From Castor canadensis (Eukaryota > Chordata > Mammalia > Rodentia > Castoridae), in NCBI RefSeq assembly GCF_047511655.1, contig NC_133401.1, positions 15,718,001 to 15,782,000 on the forward strand: a stretch of DNA of 64,000 nucleotides. Direction: 5' to 3'. The stretch's first letter is position 1, and each line of letters starts with the position of its first letter. A program made the position numbers and the translations under genes. Under the pieces are notes generated by a model. The model did not search any database and was not told the DNA's origin. It saw only the letters and a list, made by a program, of their open reading frames with translations. Below, piece by piece: positions 22,475-32,826 of the stretch.

Positions 22475-23990
22475 AGTTGTTGCAAGAAATTCACTTTAAT
22501 TACAAAGACATTTAGAGATTAAAGCTAAATGCATGGGGAAAAATATCATGATAACATTAACCAAATCTGGCATAACTATATTAATTTCAGATAGAGCAGA
22601 CTTTGAAACAATAGAAGTTATCATGGATAAACATGGATATTATTACATGATAATAAAGTGTCAACTTTCAAACAAGACACAGCAGTTCTTAATGGGTGTG
22701 CTAACAACAAAGCATCAAAATATGTGAAACAAAAACTGAACTCAAGGGGAAACAGAAAAATCCACTATTAAATTTGGAGACTTCAACACCTCTCTATCAG
22801 AAATGGTCATCTCAAAGAGGCATAAAATCAGTAAGGACATAGTTGAACTCAACAGCACCCTCAACAAGTAGATACAAGGGACATCTATAGAACACTTCAA
22901 CAACAACAGAAGACCCATTCTTCTCAATCCACATGAAGCATTAACCAAGATAGACCATATTCTGGGTTATAAAATATACCGTTAAAATGTCATAGAAATC
23001 TACAAACTGTTTTTAGACTACAATGGGACTGAGCTACAAATCAATAACAGTAAGAAATGAACAAACCTAAAATGTATAGAAGTTAAGCAATTTACAAGTC
23101 AAAGAAGAAATCTCAAAGGAAACTTAAAAATATTTTGAACAAAGTAAAGCTGAACACCACATATCAAAATGTGTGTGATACAGAGAAAGCAGTGTTTAGA
23201 GGGTATTGATAGTTTTAATGCATATGTTTTAAAAAGAGAAAGACCTACAATCAATCAACTGAACTTCTACTTTAGGAAATGAAAAAAAGAAGAGAAAATT
23301 AGATCCAAAGCAAGCAGAAGAAAAGAAAAAATAAAATAGAGCCAAAATCAATAGACCTGAAAACAGGGTATCAATAGGAGAAAAAAAAATCAGTGAAACC
23401 CACAAGCTGGTTCTTTGAAAAACAATCAGTAGAATCAGTCAACCTCTAGCCAGGCTAACTAAGAAGAGAGAGCACACAAAGACTTACCAGAATTGAGAAA
23501 GGACATCACGACACATCCCATGGACATGAAAAGGATAATCGAGGGAAAATGTCATGCCCATAAATTTGATAATTTAGATTAAATGAACAAATTCTTTGAA
23601 AGATACATTCTGTCAAAACTCACACAAGAAATAGACAATCTCAATAGACCTCTATCTATTAAAGAAAGTAAACCAATAACATAAGCTTTGCAAACAGAAA
23701 GCACCAGACTCAGACAAGCTGACTGGTGAATTCTATCAAACATTTAAGGAAGAAATTATAGCAATTCTCTATAATATCGAGGGAATACTTCCTTGGCTAA
23801 CACCACCCTAAAGGCAAAACCAGGCAAAGATATTACAAATCAAGAAGAACTTCAGGTCAGTATCATTCATGAACACAGATGCAAAACATTTAATATAATA
23901 TTGGCAAACCAAATCCAACAATGAATAAAAAATTATATGCCATGCTCAGATAGGATTTATCCATGGAATGTAAGGATGGTGCAATTTCTT
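22475..23990 (+). mobile_element. old L1, ORF2 endonuclease to early RT
   Basis: Decayed ORF2 is recognisable by AGAAATTCACTTTAATTACA and ATAACTATATTAATTTCAGA (endonuclease region), GGAGACTTCAACACC, and GGATTTATCCATGGAATG (RT palm region) near 23,950. Many stops break it. Confidence 0.75.
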
Positions 23991-24788
23991 CAGCTGAAAT
24001 CCTCATCAATGATATCAGTGGTTGCAATGATAGCCCTAGTGTGTGGTGTCTGTGGTACAGTTTTACAGTGTGTGGGCTCACTGCGTAAATGGATGCTGGT
24101 GCTGCAAGCTGGCCAGCTTTCTGGTGGGCTGTCCTGAGGGATGGGGCCAATGTCTGTCTGGCTTTGGCAAGGGCACAGTGCACATGGGCCACTGGCTCCA
24201 TGCTGGATTCCCCTCTATGCCAGTCTGCCTATTCCCTGGGAGATGGAGGGCCATGTGGGTTTGGAAACCAAGATATCAGTCTTTCTTCTGGACCTAGGTG
24301 CTAAGCAGCCAGGGTGACAGTGGTACACCTCCTAGAAATGGATCCACTTTCAAGAAGGCATCAGGCCATAGCAGGTCACGGGACATAGAAGTATACAATG
24401 TGGGTTCTTATTTGGCAATACAGCCATGTGAACTTTAGGCAACTAATTGTTTTGGGGGCTGTGAGGGCTGTGACAGTCTGCTGTGCAGCTGACCACAGCA
24501 GTAATGGAAAACTTTTCCCCATAAGAAGTCCTTGGCTCAGAAGCAATGCAGGCAGGGGAGTCAGTGTGGGAGAGGCAGGGTGCCTTGCCCCCCTCCATGG
24601 TGCTGGCATGAATTTCACACTCTACTGGGATCACACCATTTCACTGCTCCTCTCCACAGTACTTCCTCACTCACTCCAGCTGCATTATAGTTGTTTATTA
24701 TCTGTTGTGGTCCCTTTTGTGAAGAGGAAAAGCAACAGGAAATTCTACTTAGCCATCCTGCTGACATCATGCTCAGTGTTGTGTTTTT
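23991..24788 (-). mobile_element. possible antisense L1 5'UTR
   Basis: This is moderately GC-rich sequence without an ORF. Read on the minus strand, it starts CAGCAGGATGGCTAAGTAG, which resembles the start of an old L1 5'UTR. The assignment is tentative. Confidence 0.35.
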
Positions 24789-25290
24789 AATTTCAGATTC
24801 CTTTGTTCATTGCTGGTATATATTTAACTTTGTATCTTGCAACCTTCTCATGATTGCTTATTAGTTCCAGGGGTTTTTTATTTGGGTTTTTGTCAGTTGT
24901 TTGTTTTCTTCATTTCATCTGTGAATAAAGTTTTTTTTCTTCTTTCCCAATAAGTACACATGCTTTACTTCCTTTTCTTGTCTTATTGCATTAGCTAGAA
25001 CTTCCAGGCCATTATTGAAAAGGAGTGGTAAAAGGGGACATCCCTGTCTTGTTTTTGGTCTTTGAGGAAAAGCTCCTATATTCTCACTGTTATGTCCTAA
25101 GCTAACCATCGGGTTTTTTTATAGCTATTCTGTCACACTGAGAAAGTTCCCCTCTATTTATAGTTTACCAGTCTGTGGGTTTTTTTAATCATGAATGGGT
25201 ATTAAATTTTGTCATATAATTTTTCTGCATCTATTTATAGGATCATGTTATCTTTCTCACTCAGTCTGTTTGCAGTATTGATGTACATAC
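24789..25290 (-). mobile_element. old L1 RT fragment, antisense
   Basis: The minus-strand translation contains TRQGCPLLPLLFNNGLEVLA (about 25,050-24,991), the conserved RT block that follows the palm. The flanks are antisense L1. Confidence 0.8.
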
Positions 25291-25299
25291 TACTGGGTC

Positions 25300-27187
25300 T
25301 ACCCAGAATCAAAATTAATACCATATCTAACATCCCAGCAACTACCCACAGAGAAAAAGAATCCCTCTATATGGGAAAAATAAAACAAAATGTAAAAGTC
25401 TTTATAAAATCAGAAAAGTCAACTGTTGTACTAGTTGTACAGATACCAACATAGAGATACAAGAACCATGAAAAGAAAGATAAATGATACCTCCAAAGGA
25501 ACACAATACTTCTCCAGTAACAGAACCTAAGGACAGAAAATTTATGAAATGCCTGTAAAGGAATTCAAAATAATTATCTTAATGATGCTCAGCAAGATAG
25601 AAGGAAACCCAGACAAATGGCTCAGTGAAATCAGGAAAACAATCCATTATCTGAAGGAGATGTTAAACAAAGAGACATAAAAAAAGAATGAAATACTTAA
25701 TTGAGAGCCACAACAAAAGTCTAACCTTGAAGACATATCTTTTGAATTAGCCATATATCAGAGGACAAGAAAAGAAAAAAAGATTAAAAAAGAGCAAAGT
25801 CAATGAGACCTATGGAAAACCACTGAGTGAACAAATGTTCATATTATTGCAGTTGCAGAAGACGAAGAGACAGAGAAAGGCACAGAAAAATGTAATTAAT
25901 GAAATAGCTGAAAATTTCCTATGTTAGACATAATGATCCATGCAGTTCAAACAACCCCAATAAGCTTCAATCCAAGAAGCCATTATAATCAAGTTGACAA
26001 AAATCCAAGACAAAGATAAGTCTAAAAACTGTAAAGGAAAAATATTAAAACATATATAATGGAATCTCCATTAGACAGACAATGCATTTCTCAGCAGAAA
26101 TATTAAAACATATATAATGGAATCCCCATTATACAAATAATGCATCTTGCAGTAGAAATATTAAAACCTACATAATGGAATTCCCATTAGACAGACAATG
26201 CATTTCTCAGCAGAAATCTTGCATGCCAGGAGAGAATGGGATGATATATTCAAAGTGTCAAGACAAAAAAAAAAAACCTGCCAACCCAAAGTACTGAATC
26301 TAGTAAAACCATGCTTCAGAAATGAAGCATAGTGTCCTTCTCATACAAGCAAAAACTGAGGTAATCCAGTACACTGGCCCTTAAAAGAAATGCTGAAGGG
26401 AGTCCTACATCTAGAAGCAAATGAACAACACTCACTGGTAGAGTAGAACATAAATAGAAAGAAAGGAATCAAAATTTATCACTATAGAAATCCAGAAAAC
26501 CACAAAGATTGCAAGAAGAAAAAAAGGAATAAGGGATACACAAAACAACCAGAAAACAATCAACAAAATGAAAGGAATAAATTGTTACCTATCAGTACTT
26601 TGAATGTAAATGGATTAAATTCCTAATTAAAAGATATAGACTGAATAAAGATTTTTTAAACCTAAAAATATGCTACCCAAAAGAAATTCACTTCCCACTA
26701 AAGACACTCATAGACTGAAAGTGAATGAATGGAAATACCCTCATGCAAATAGAAATCATAAGTGGGCAAGAGTAGCTATACTCATATCAAATAAAATAGA
26801 CTCTAAGCCAAAACTGTAAAAAGAGACAAAGTCATTAAATAATAACTTTCAACAAGGCTTAGTCATGTATCTGCACTCAACACTGACCAACCCAAATGTA
26901 CAGAAAAAACATTACATCTACATAGAAACAAAAACAGCCCACTTTCCTCATTGGACAGATAATCCAGAAAGAAAATCAACAAAGAAGCATCAAAGTTAAA
27001 CTAAAGTATAGTCCAAATGAATCTTACAGATATTTATAGAAAATTTCATCCAATGTCTGCAGAATGTACATTCTTCTTATCAGTATATGTCTACATAAAT
27101 TGTAAAACCAAAATCTTATCATATAATTATATAATATCTTGAACCAGTGAATTAAAACTTGAAAATCAGTAAAAGAACAATGAAAGT
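25300..27187 (+). mobile_element. old L1, ORF1 and start of ORF2
   Basis: Sense L1 with decayed ORF1 (25,380-26,580) and the start of ORF2, recognisable by ATCAGTACTTTGAATGTAAA near 26,590. It carries a 58-bp triplication at 26,041-26,214. It is the host of the solo LTR, the young L1 and the other insertions that follow, and continues in pieces to about 32,372. Confidence 0.75.
26041..26214 (+). repeat. 58-bp tandem repeat, three copies, in L1 ORF1
   Basis: Three units start AATATTAAAAC at 26,041, 26,099 and 26,157, with an exact 58-bp spacing. The middle copy is the most diverged. The array sits where L1 ORF1 has its ACAGCAGATTTCTCAGCAGA-like segment. Confidence 0.9.
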
Positions 27188-27699
27188 TGTTAAGAGCCAT
27201 GAGCCGCAATCTGACAAGGTCGTTGCAGCTTAGCAGGATCCTGACAAGGTCAGAGACTGCAAGTGCCCCACATCTCTCACTGAGGTTTTGAGGAAACATG
27301 GAGTGACTCCCTTTGACTGGAGAAAGGAAACATTGACCTGAAGGTATTTGTTTATGAAAGGTCAGGAACAGAGAGCATGCTCTTGGCAACCAGTCCCGAG
27401 ATTTATGTATGTGAAACCAAGTGAAGCTAGATGAAAACAGGGGGGTTTGGGTGCAGTCATTGAAACTAGGAGAATCTGAGTTTCGCTTGTGTAACCTAGG
27501 AGATTGGAGCAAAAACATTGTTTTTCAGGTGGGGGGAATTGTTTCCCAGGCATAAAAACTCTTCTTGCATTGTATAACTTCCTACTTTGTACATTTACCA
27601 GTAAGGTCACCAACCTTCTGGTCATGTGTCTTGTCTCATCTTTTCATTCCTTTCCTGAGCCCTTTTGGGACAAGGACCTCTGTGATCCTGGCAGAAAGT
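27182..27699 (+). repeat. solo LTR with 6-bp target duplication (ERVK-like)
   Basis: A 506-bp element runs from TGTTAAGAGCC at 27,188 to GATCCTGGCA at 27,693. It is flanked on both sides by GAAAGT (27,182-27,187 and 27,694-27,699). The 6-bp duplication and the TGTTAAGAGCC start point to an ERVK/IAP-like group. GCATAAAAACTC near 27,551 may be its TATA region. There is no internal viral sequence, so it is a solo LTR inside the old L1. Confidence 0.8.
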
Positions 27700-28540
27700 T
27701 ATACAAACACACAAAATTTAAACAATTGCTCTTGAATGATCAATAGGTAAATGAACAAATCCAAAGGAAAATTTTTTAATTTTTTTCTTTCTTTTTTCAT
27801 GGTACTGAGGTTTAAACTTAGGGCCTTGTGCTTTCTATGCAAAAAATTCTTGAAACAAATGAAAATTAAACACAACATGCCAAAACCTATGGGATAGAGA
27901 AAAAATACTTAGAAAGAAATTTATGACAAAAAGCACCTAGATCTATAGGAAGAAAGATGCAAATAACCAGCCAACAATGCAACTCAATGAACTAGGAAAC
28001 AACCCAACCTCAAAATTAGTAAAAGGAAAGAAAACAGAAAAATTAATTAGAGACTTTAAAAACAACACAAAAGATCAATGACATGAAGAGCTGCTATTTG
28101 AAAAGATAAAACATTTAGCCAAATTTAAAAGTTTAGATGCAAAAAAGGAGACATTACAACTGATATGGCAGAAATTCAAAGAACTGTTAGGGGCTATTTT
28201 GAATAACTATATACCAGCAAATTGGAAAGCCTAGAAGAAATGGACAAATTTCAGGACACATATAATCTACCAAAATTGAATCATGAAGACAAGACACAGA
28301 AAACCAGAATAGACCAAGATCAGTAATGAGATTGAATTAATAATAAGTTTCCCAGAAAAGAAAATTCAAACCCAGGTGGATTGATTTCTGAATGTTATCA
28401 AACTTTTAAAGGACTAATACCAATTCTTCTCAACTAATGTCAAAAACGTAAAGGAAATGAATTCTTCCAAATTCATTCTACAAGGCCAGAACTACCCTGA
28501 TATGAAAACCACAGACAAAAACCACAAAAAGAAAATTACA
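27700..28540 (+). mobile_element. old L1, ORF2 continuation
   Basis: Sense ORF2 fragments such as CCAAAACCTATGGGATAGAG (27,880) and GATTGATTTCTGAATGTTAT (28,380) show the L1 that was split by the solo LTR. A short antisense ID SINE remnant (GGTACTGAGGTTTAAACTTA) lies at about 27,795-27,845. Confidence 0.75.
28526..28540 (+). repeat. target-site duplication of young L1, left copy
   Basis: AAAAAGAAAATTACA is repeated at 31,148-31,162, right after the A-rich tail of the L1. It lies within the old L1, which continues on both sides. Confidence 0.8.
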
Positions 28541-31147
28541 TAAAGGTAATAAACCACATTAACAGAAGCAAAAACAAAAACCACTTGATCATCTCAATAG
28601 ATGCAGAAAAAGCCTTTGATAAGATCCAACATCATTTCATGATAAAATCTCTAAGAAAACTAGGAATAGAAGGAAAGTTCCTCAACATTATAAAAGCTAT
28701 ATATGACAAACCTACAGCCAGCATTATACTGAACGGAGAAAAATTAAAACCATTCCCTCTAAAATCAGGAACCAGACAAGGATGTCCACTATCTCCACTC
28801 CTATTCAACATAGTACTGGAATTCCTAGCCAGAGCAATTAGGCAAGAAGAAGGAATAAAAGGAATACAAATAGGTAAAGAAACTGTCAAAATATCCCTAT
28901 TTGCAGACAACATGATCCTATACCTTAAAGACCCAAAAAACTCTACTCAGAAGCTTCTAGACATCATCAATAGCTATAGCAAGGTAGCAGGATATAAAAT
29001 CAACATAGAAAAATCATTAGCATTTCTATACACTAACAATGAGCAAATGGAAAAAGAATGTATGAAAACAATTCCATTTACAATAGCCTCAAACAAAATC
29101 AAATACCTAGGTGTAAACCTAACAAAAGATGTGAAAGACCTCTACAAGGAAAACTATACACTTCTGAAGAAAGAGATTGAGGAAGACTAAAGAAAGTGGA
29201 GAGATCTCCCATGCTCATGGATTGGTAGAATCAACATAGTAAAAATGTCGATACTCCCCAAAGTAATCTACATGTTTAATGCAATTCCCATCAAAATTCC
29301 AATGACATTCATTAAAGAGATTGAAAAATCTACCATTAACTTTATATGGGAACACAAGAGGCCACGAATAGCCAAGGCAATACTCAGTCAAAAAAACAAT
29401 GCTGGAGGTATCACAATACCTGACTTCAAACTATATTACAAAGCAATAACAATAAAAACAGCATGGTACTGGCACAAAAACAGACATGAAGACCAGTGGA
29501 ACAGAATAGAGGATCCAGATATGAAGCCACACAACTATAACCAACTTGTCTTTGACAAAGGAGCTAAAAATATACAATGGAGAAATAGCAACCTCTTCAA
29601 CAAAAACTGCTGGGAAAACTGGTTAGCAGTCTGCAAAAAACTGAAACTAGATCCATGTATACCACCCTATACCAAGATTAACTCAAAATGGATCAAGGAT
29701 CTTAATATCAGACCACAAACTCTTAAGTTTTCCTACTCTTAAGAAAGAGTAGGAAATACTCTGGAGTTAGTAGGTATAGGTAAGAACTTTCTCAATGAAA
29801 CCCCAGCAGCACAGCAACTAAGAGATAGCATAGATAAATGGGACCTCATAAAACTAAAAAGCTTCTGTTCATCAAAAGAAATGGTCTCTAAACTGAAGAG
29901 AACACCCACAGAGTGGGAGAAAATATTTGCCAACTATACATCAGACAAAGGACTGATAACCAGAATATACAGGGAACTTAAAAAACTAAATTCTCCCAAA
30001 ACTAATGAACCAATAAAGAAATGGGCACGTGAACTAAACAGAACTCTCTCAAAAGAAGAAATTCAAATGGCCAGAAAACACATGAAAAAATGCTCACCAT
30101 CTCTAGCAATAAAGGAAATGCAAATTAAAACCACGCTAAGATTTCACCTCACCCCTGTTAGAATAGCCATCATCAGCAACACCACCAACAACAGGTGTTG
30201 GCGAGGATTCGGGGAAAAAGGAACCCTCTTACACTGTTGGTGGGAATGTAGACTAGTACAACCACTCTGGAAAAAAGTTTGGAGGCTACTTAAAAAGCTG
30301 GACATCGATTTACCATTTGATCCAGCAATACCACTCTTGGGGATATACCCAAAAGACTGTTACTCCAGAGGCACCTGCACATCCATGTTTATTGCGGCAC
30401 TATTCACAATAGCCAAGTTATGGAAACAGCCAAGATGCCCCAGCACTGACGAATGGATTAAGAAAATGTGATATCTATACACAATGGAATTTTATGCAGC
30501 CATGAAGAAGAACGAAATGTTATCATTCGCTGGTAAATGGGTGGAATTGGAGAACATCATTCTGAGTGAGGTTAGCCTGGCTCAAAAAACCAAAAATCGT
30601 ATGTTCTCCCTCATATGTGGACATTAGATCAAGGGCAAACACAACAAGGGGATTGGACTATGAGCACATGATAAAAGCGAGAGCACACAAGGGAGGGGTG
30701 AGGATAGGTAAGACACCTAAAAAAGGGCTAGCATTTGTTGCCCTTAATGCAGAGAAACTAAAGCAGATACCTTAAAGCAACTGAGGCCAATAGGAAAAGG
30801 GGACCAGGTACTAGAGAAAAGGTTAGATCAAAAAGAATTAACCTAGAAGGTAACACCCACGCACAGGAAATCAATGTGAGTCAATGCCCTGTATAGCTAT
30901 CCTTATCTCAACCAGCAAAAACCCTTGTTCCTTCCTATTATTGCTTATACTCTCTCTACAACAAAATTAGAAATAAGGGCAAAATAGTTTCTGCTGGGTA
31001 TTGAGGTGGGGGAGAGGGAGGGGGCAGAGTGGGTGGTAAGGGAGGGGGTGGGGGCAGGGGGGAGAAATGAACCAAGCCTTGTATGCACATATGAATAATA
31101 AAAGAAAAATGAAAAAAAAAGAGAAAGAAAAAAAAGCAGAGAGAAAA
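28541..31147 (+). mobile_element. young 5'-truncated L1 inserted in old L1
   Basis: This starts inside the RT domain of ORF2, runs to the 3'UTR, and ends in an A-rich tail. A 15-bp duplication flanks it. It is near-identical in many stretches to the L1 at 5,780-8,345, so both come from one active lineage. It has no promoter or ORF1. Confidence 0.92.
28585..30620 (+). pseudogene. L1 ORF2 C-terminal half, decayed
   Basis: Open pieces at 28,585-29,190, 29,245-29,742 and 29,881-30,471 carry RT, thumb and C-terminal regions. The catalytic motif that is FADD in the sister copy reads FADN here (AAC at 28,909-28,911). A 10-bp-armed hairpin at 29,731-29,754 replaces sequence present in the sister copy and breaks the frame. 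The Cys-rich C-terminal region (LLHCWWEC at about 30,229) is preserved. Confidence 0.9.
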
Positions 31148-31162
31148 AAAAAGAAAATTACA

Positions 31163-31408
31163 GACCAATATCACTGATGAACACAGATAACAAACGTTCA
31201 TAAGAAAACACTAGCAAACTGAATCCAGCAGCACATCAAAGAGATTATACACCATTATTATGTAAGATTCAGCCTAGGAATGCAAGGATTGTTAAATATG
31301 CAAGCAAATCATTGTAATAGCCAACATCAACAGAATTAAGGACAAAAAAAGTATAAAAGCATCTCAGTAGACAATGAAAAAGCATTTAATAGAATTCAAC
31401 ATCCCCAA
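31163..31408 (+). mobile_element. old L1, RT continuation
   Basis: GACCAATATCACTGATGAAC through AAAAAGCATTTAATAGAATT is old L1 RT (the NTD and palm codons). It resumes after the younger insertion. Confidence 0.8.
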
Positions 31409-31705
31409 GGTTTGAGGGCTGCCCAACCCACTGATGACTATTTCAGCCTCCTCGATCCACTTTAGACACTCAAGAAGATCTGAACAGGATTTGCCTACCC
31501 AGTCCTGACACTACACTCTCTTTCAGGGCCTCTCTAGGGGAGCACAGACTCTTATTCCCATTCCTGCTGCCTTTAGCCCTACCTGGTCCAGCATGCACCT
31601 CTGGTGCAGTGGAGGTGCATCTTAAGTTCTGTTCCTTTGTGGGACCTGATAATTTTTCAGCTGTTTGCTATTGAAATAATGAACATGTACTTGGCTGAAA
31701 AAAAG
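31409..31705 (+). mobile_element. unidentified ~297-bp retroposed insert
   Basis: The segment sits inside the old L1 between AGAATTCAACATCCCC (31,391-31,406) and GGAATTCAACGTCCC (31,706-31,720), a diverged target-site duplication. It ends in GGCTGAAAAAAAGG, a short A tail. The sequence has no ORF and I do not recognise it as B1, ID, MIR or L1. Confidence 0.55.
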
Positions 31706-32374
31706 GAATTCAACGTCCCTTCATGATTTTAAAAAATTCAAAAATTAGGTCTAGAAGGAACATAGTTCAACACAATAAAGACTGTCTATGATAAAACCAC
31801 AGGCAATATCCTACTGAATACTGAAGTACTGTATGTCCACTAAAATTTGGAACAAGACATATTCATTTTCATTACTTTTATCCAACATTGTGTACTGGAG
31901 GGCTTACCCAGAGCACTTAGACAAGAGAAAGAAATAAAAGGTGACCAGATAGAAAAGAAGAAAATCAAAGTATCCCTATTTGCATATAAAATATTTATAT
32001 AGAGAAAATCCTGCAGAGTCACCAAACAAGAATTGACAAATGATTTCTGTAAAGTTGCAGAATATAAAATCAACATTAAAAAAACCAGTAAAATTTTTAT
32101 ACATCAATACTAAACTTACTGAGAAGTTTAAAAAGCAATTTTGTTCTTATGAGCTACCAAAAAAACAAAACAACAACAGCAAGAAAAAACAACTCTAGAA
32201 AGCTACTTGGGAGGCTGAGATCAGAAAGATCATGGTTAGAGGTCAGCTTTGACAAGGTCACCCAATAGCTGGGTACAGTGGCTCATCCCAAGATTGGAAA
32301 TATTAATGTAGTTTTAAGTATATATTATTTCCCAAAGCAAATCTATAGGTTCAGTGCAATCTGCATCAAAATAC
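31706..32374 (+). mobile_element. old L1, RT and thumb continuation
   Basis: Sense L1 is recognisable by CACTAAAATTTGGAACAAGA and TTCAGTGCAATCTGCATCAA (the NAIPIKI region, 32,350-32,370). A B1-like fragment (AGCTACTTGGGAGGCTGAG) is inserted at about 32,198-32,290. The L1 is cut at 32,374 by the minus-strand ERV. Confidence 0.75.
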
Positions 32375-32608
32375 TGTTGTGGGAAATGGCGAGGGAAACA
32401 AAGTCACCGAGACCACTTTGCAGGATGCAGGAATTTTATTATGCTAGAGAACTCAGGGGAGATAATTTCTCAAAGCCCTGAGCCCCAATTAGAGTCAGGA
32501 GATGAGTTATATAACCCCCAGGTGGTATATATAACGGGGGGGGGTTGCAGTAGATGATTCACAGGTGGTCAGAAAGACAAGCCAGTTACAGAGAAACAAA
32601 CTGGTACA
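32375..32608 (-). repeat. 3' LTR of the minus-strand ERV
   Basis: Read on the minus strand, it begins TGTACCAG directly after a G-rich tract (GTAGGGGGGTTGGGGG, a polypurine-like signal) and ends CCCACAACA. It contains ATATATAACC-type TATA signals and AATAAAATTCC. At ~234 bp it is short, so U3 may be partly deleted. Confidence 0.6.
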
Positions 32609-32826
32609 GAGTTTCCCCCAACCCCCCTACAGAATGTGGTCACAGTCACAGGAAACCTAGCTGGAGGTCTGTGACACTTACAGAAAGCTGCTTGTGGCCC
32701 CAGAGTAGGAAATCCAAGGCATAGTCCAGGCACATAGTAAATCCCAGAAAAATAGCCACGTTGACTCCTTTGATGATTTGGCACTTTATCAAAATGCATC
32801 AGCTTTTTCATCCTCAGGGATGGGAT

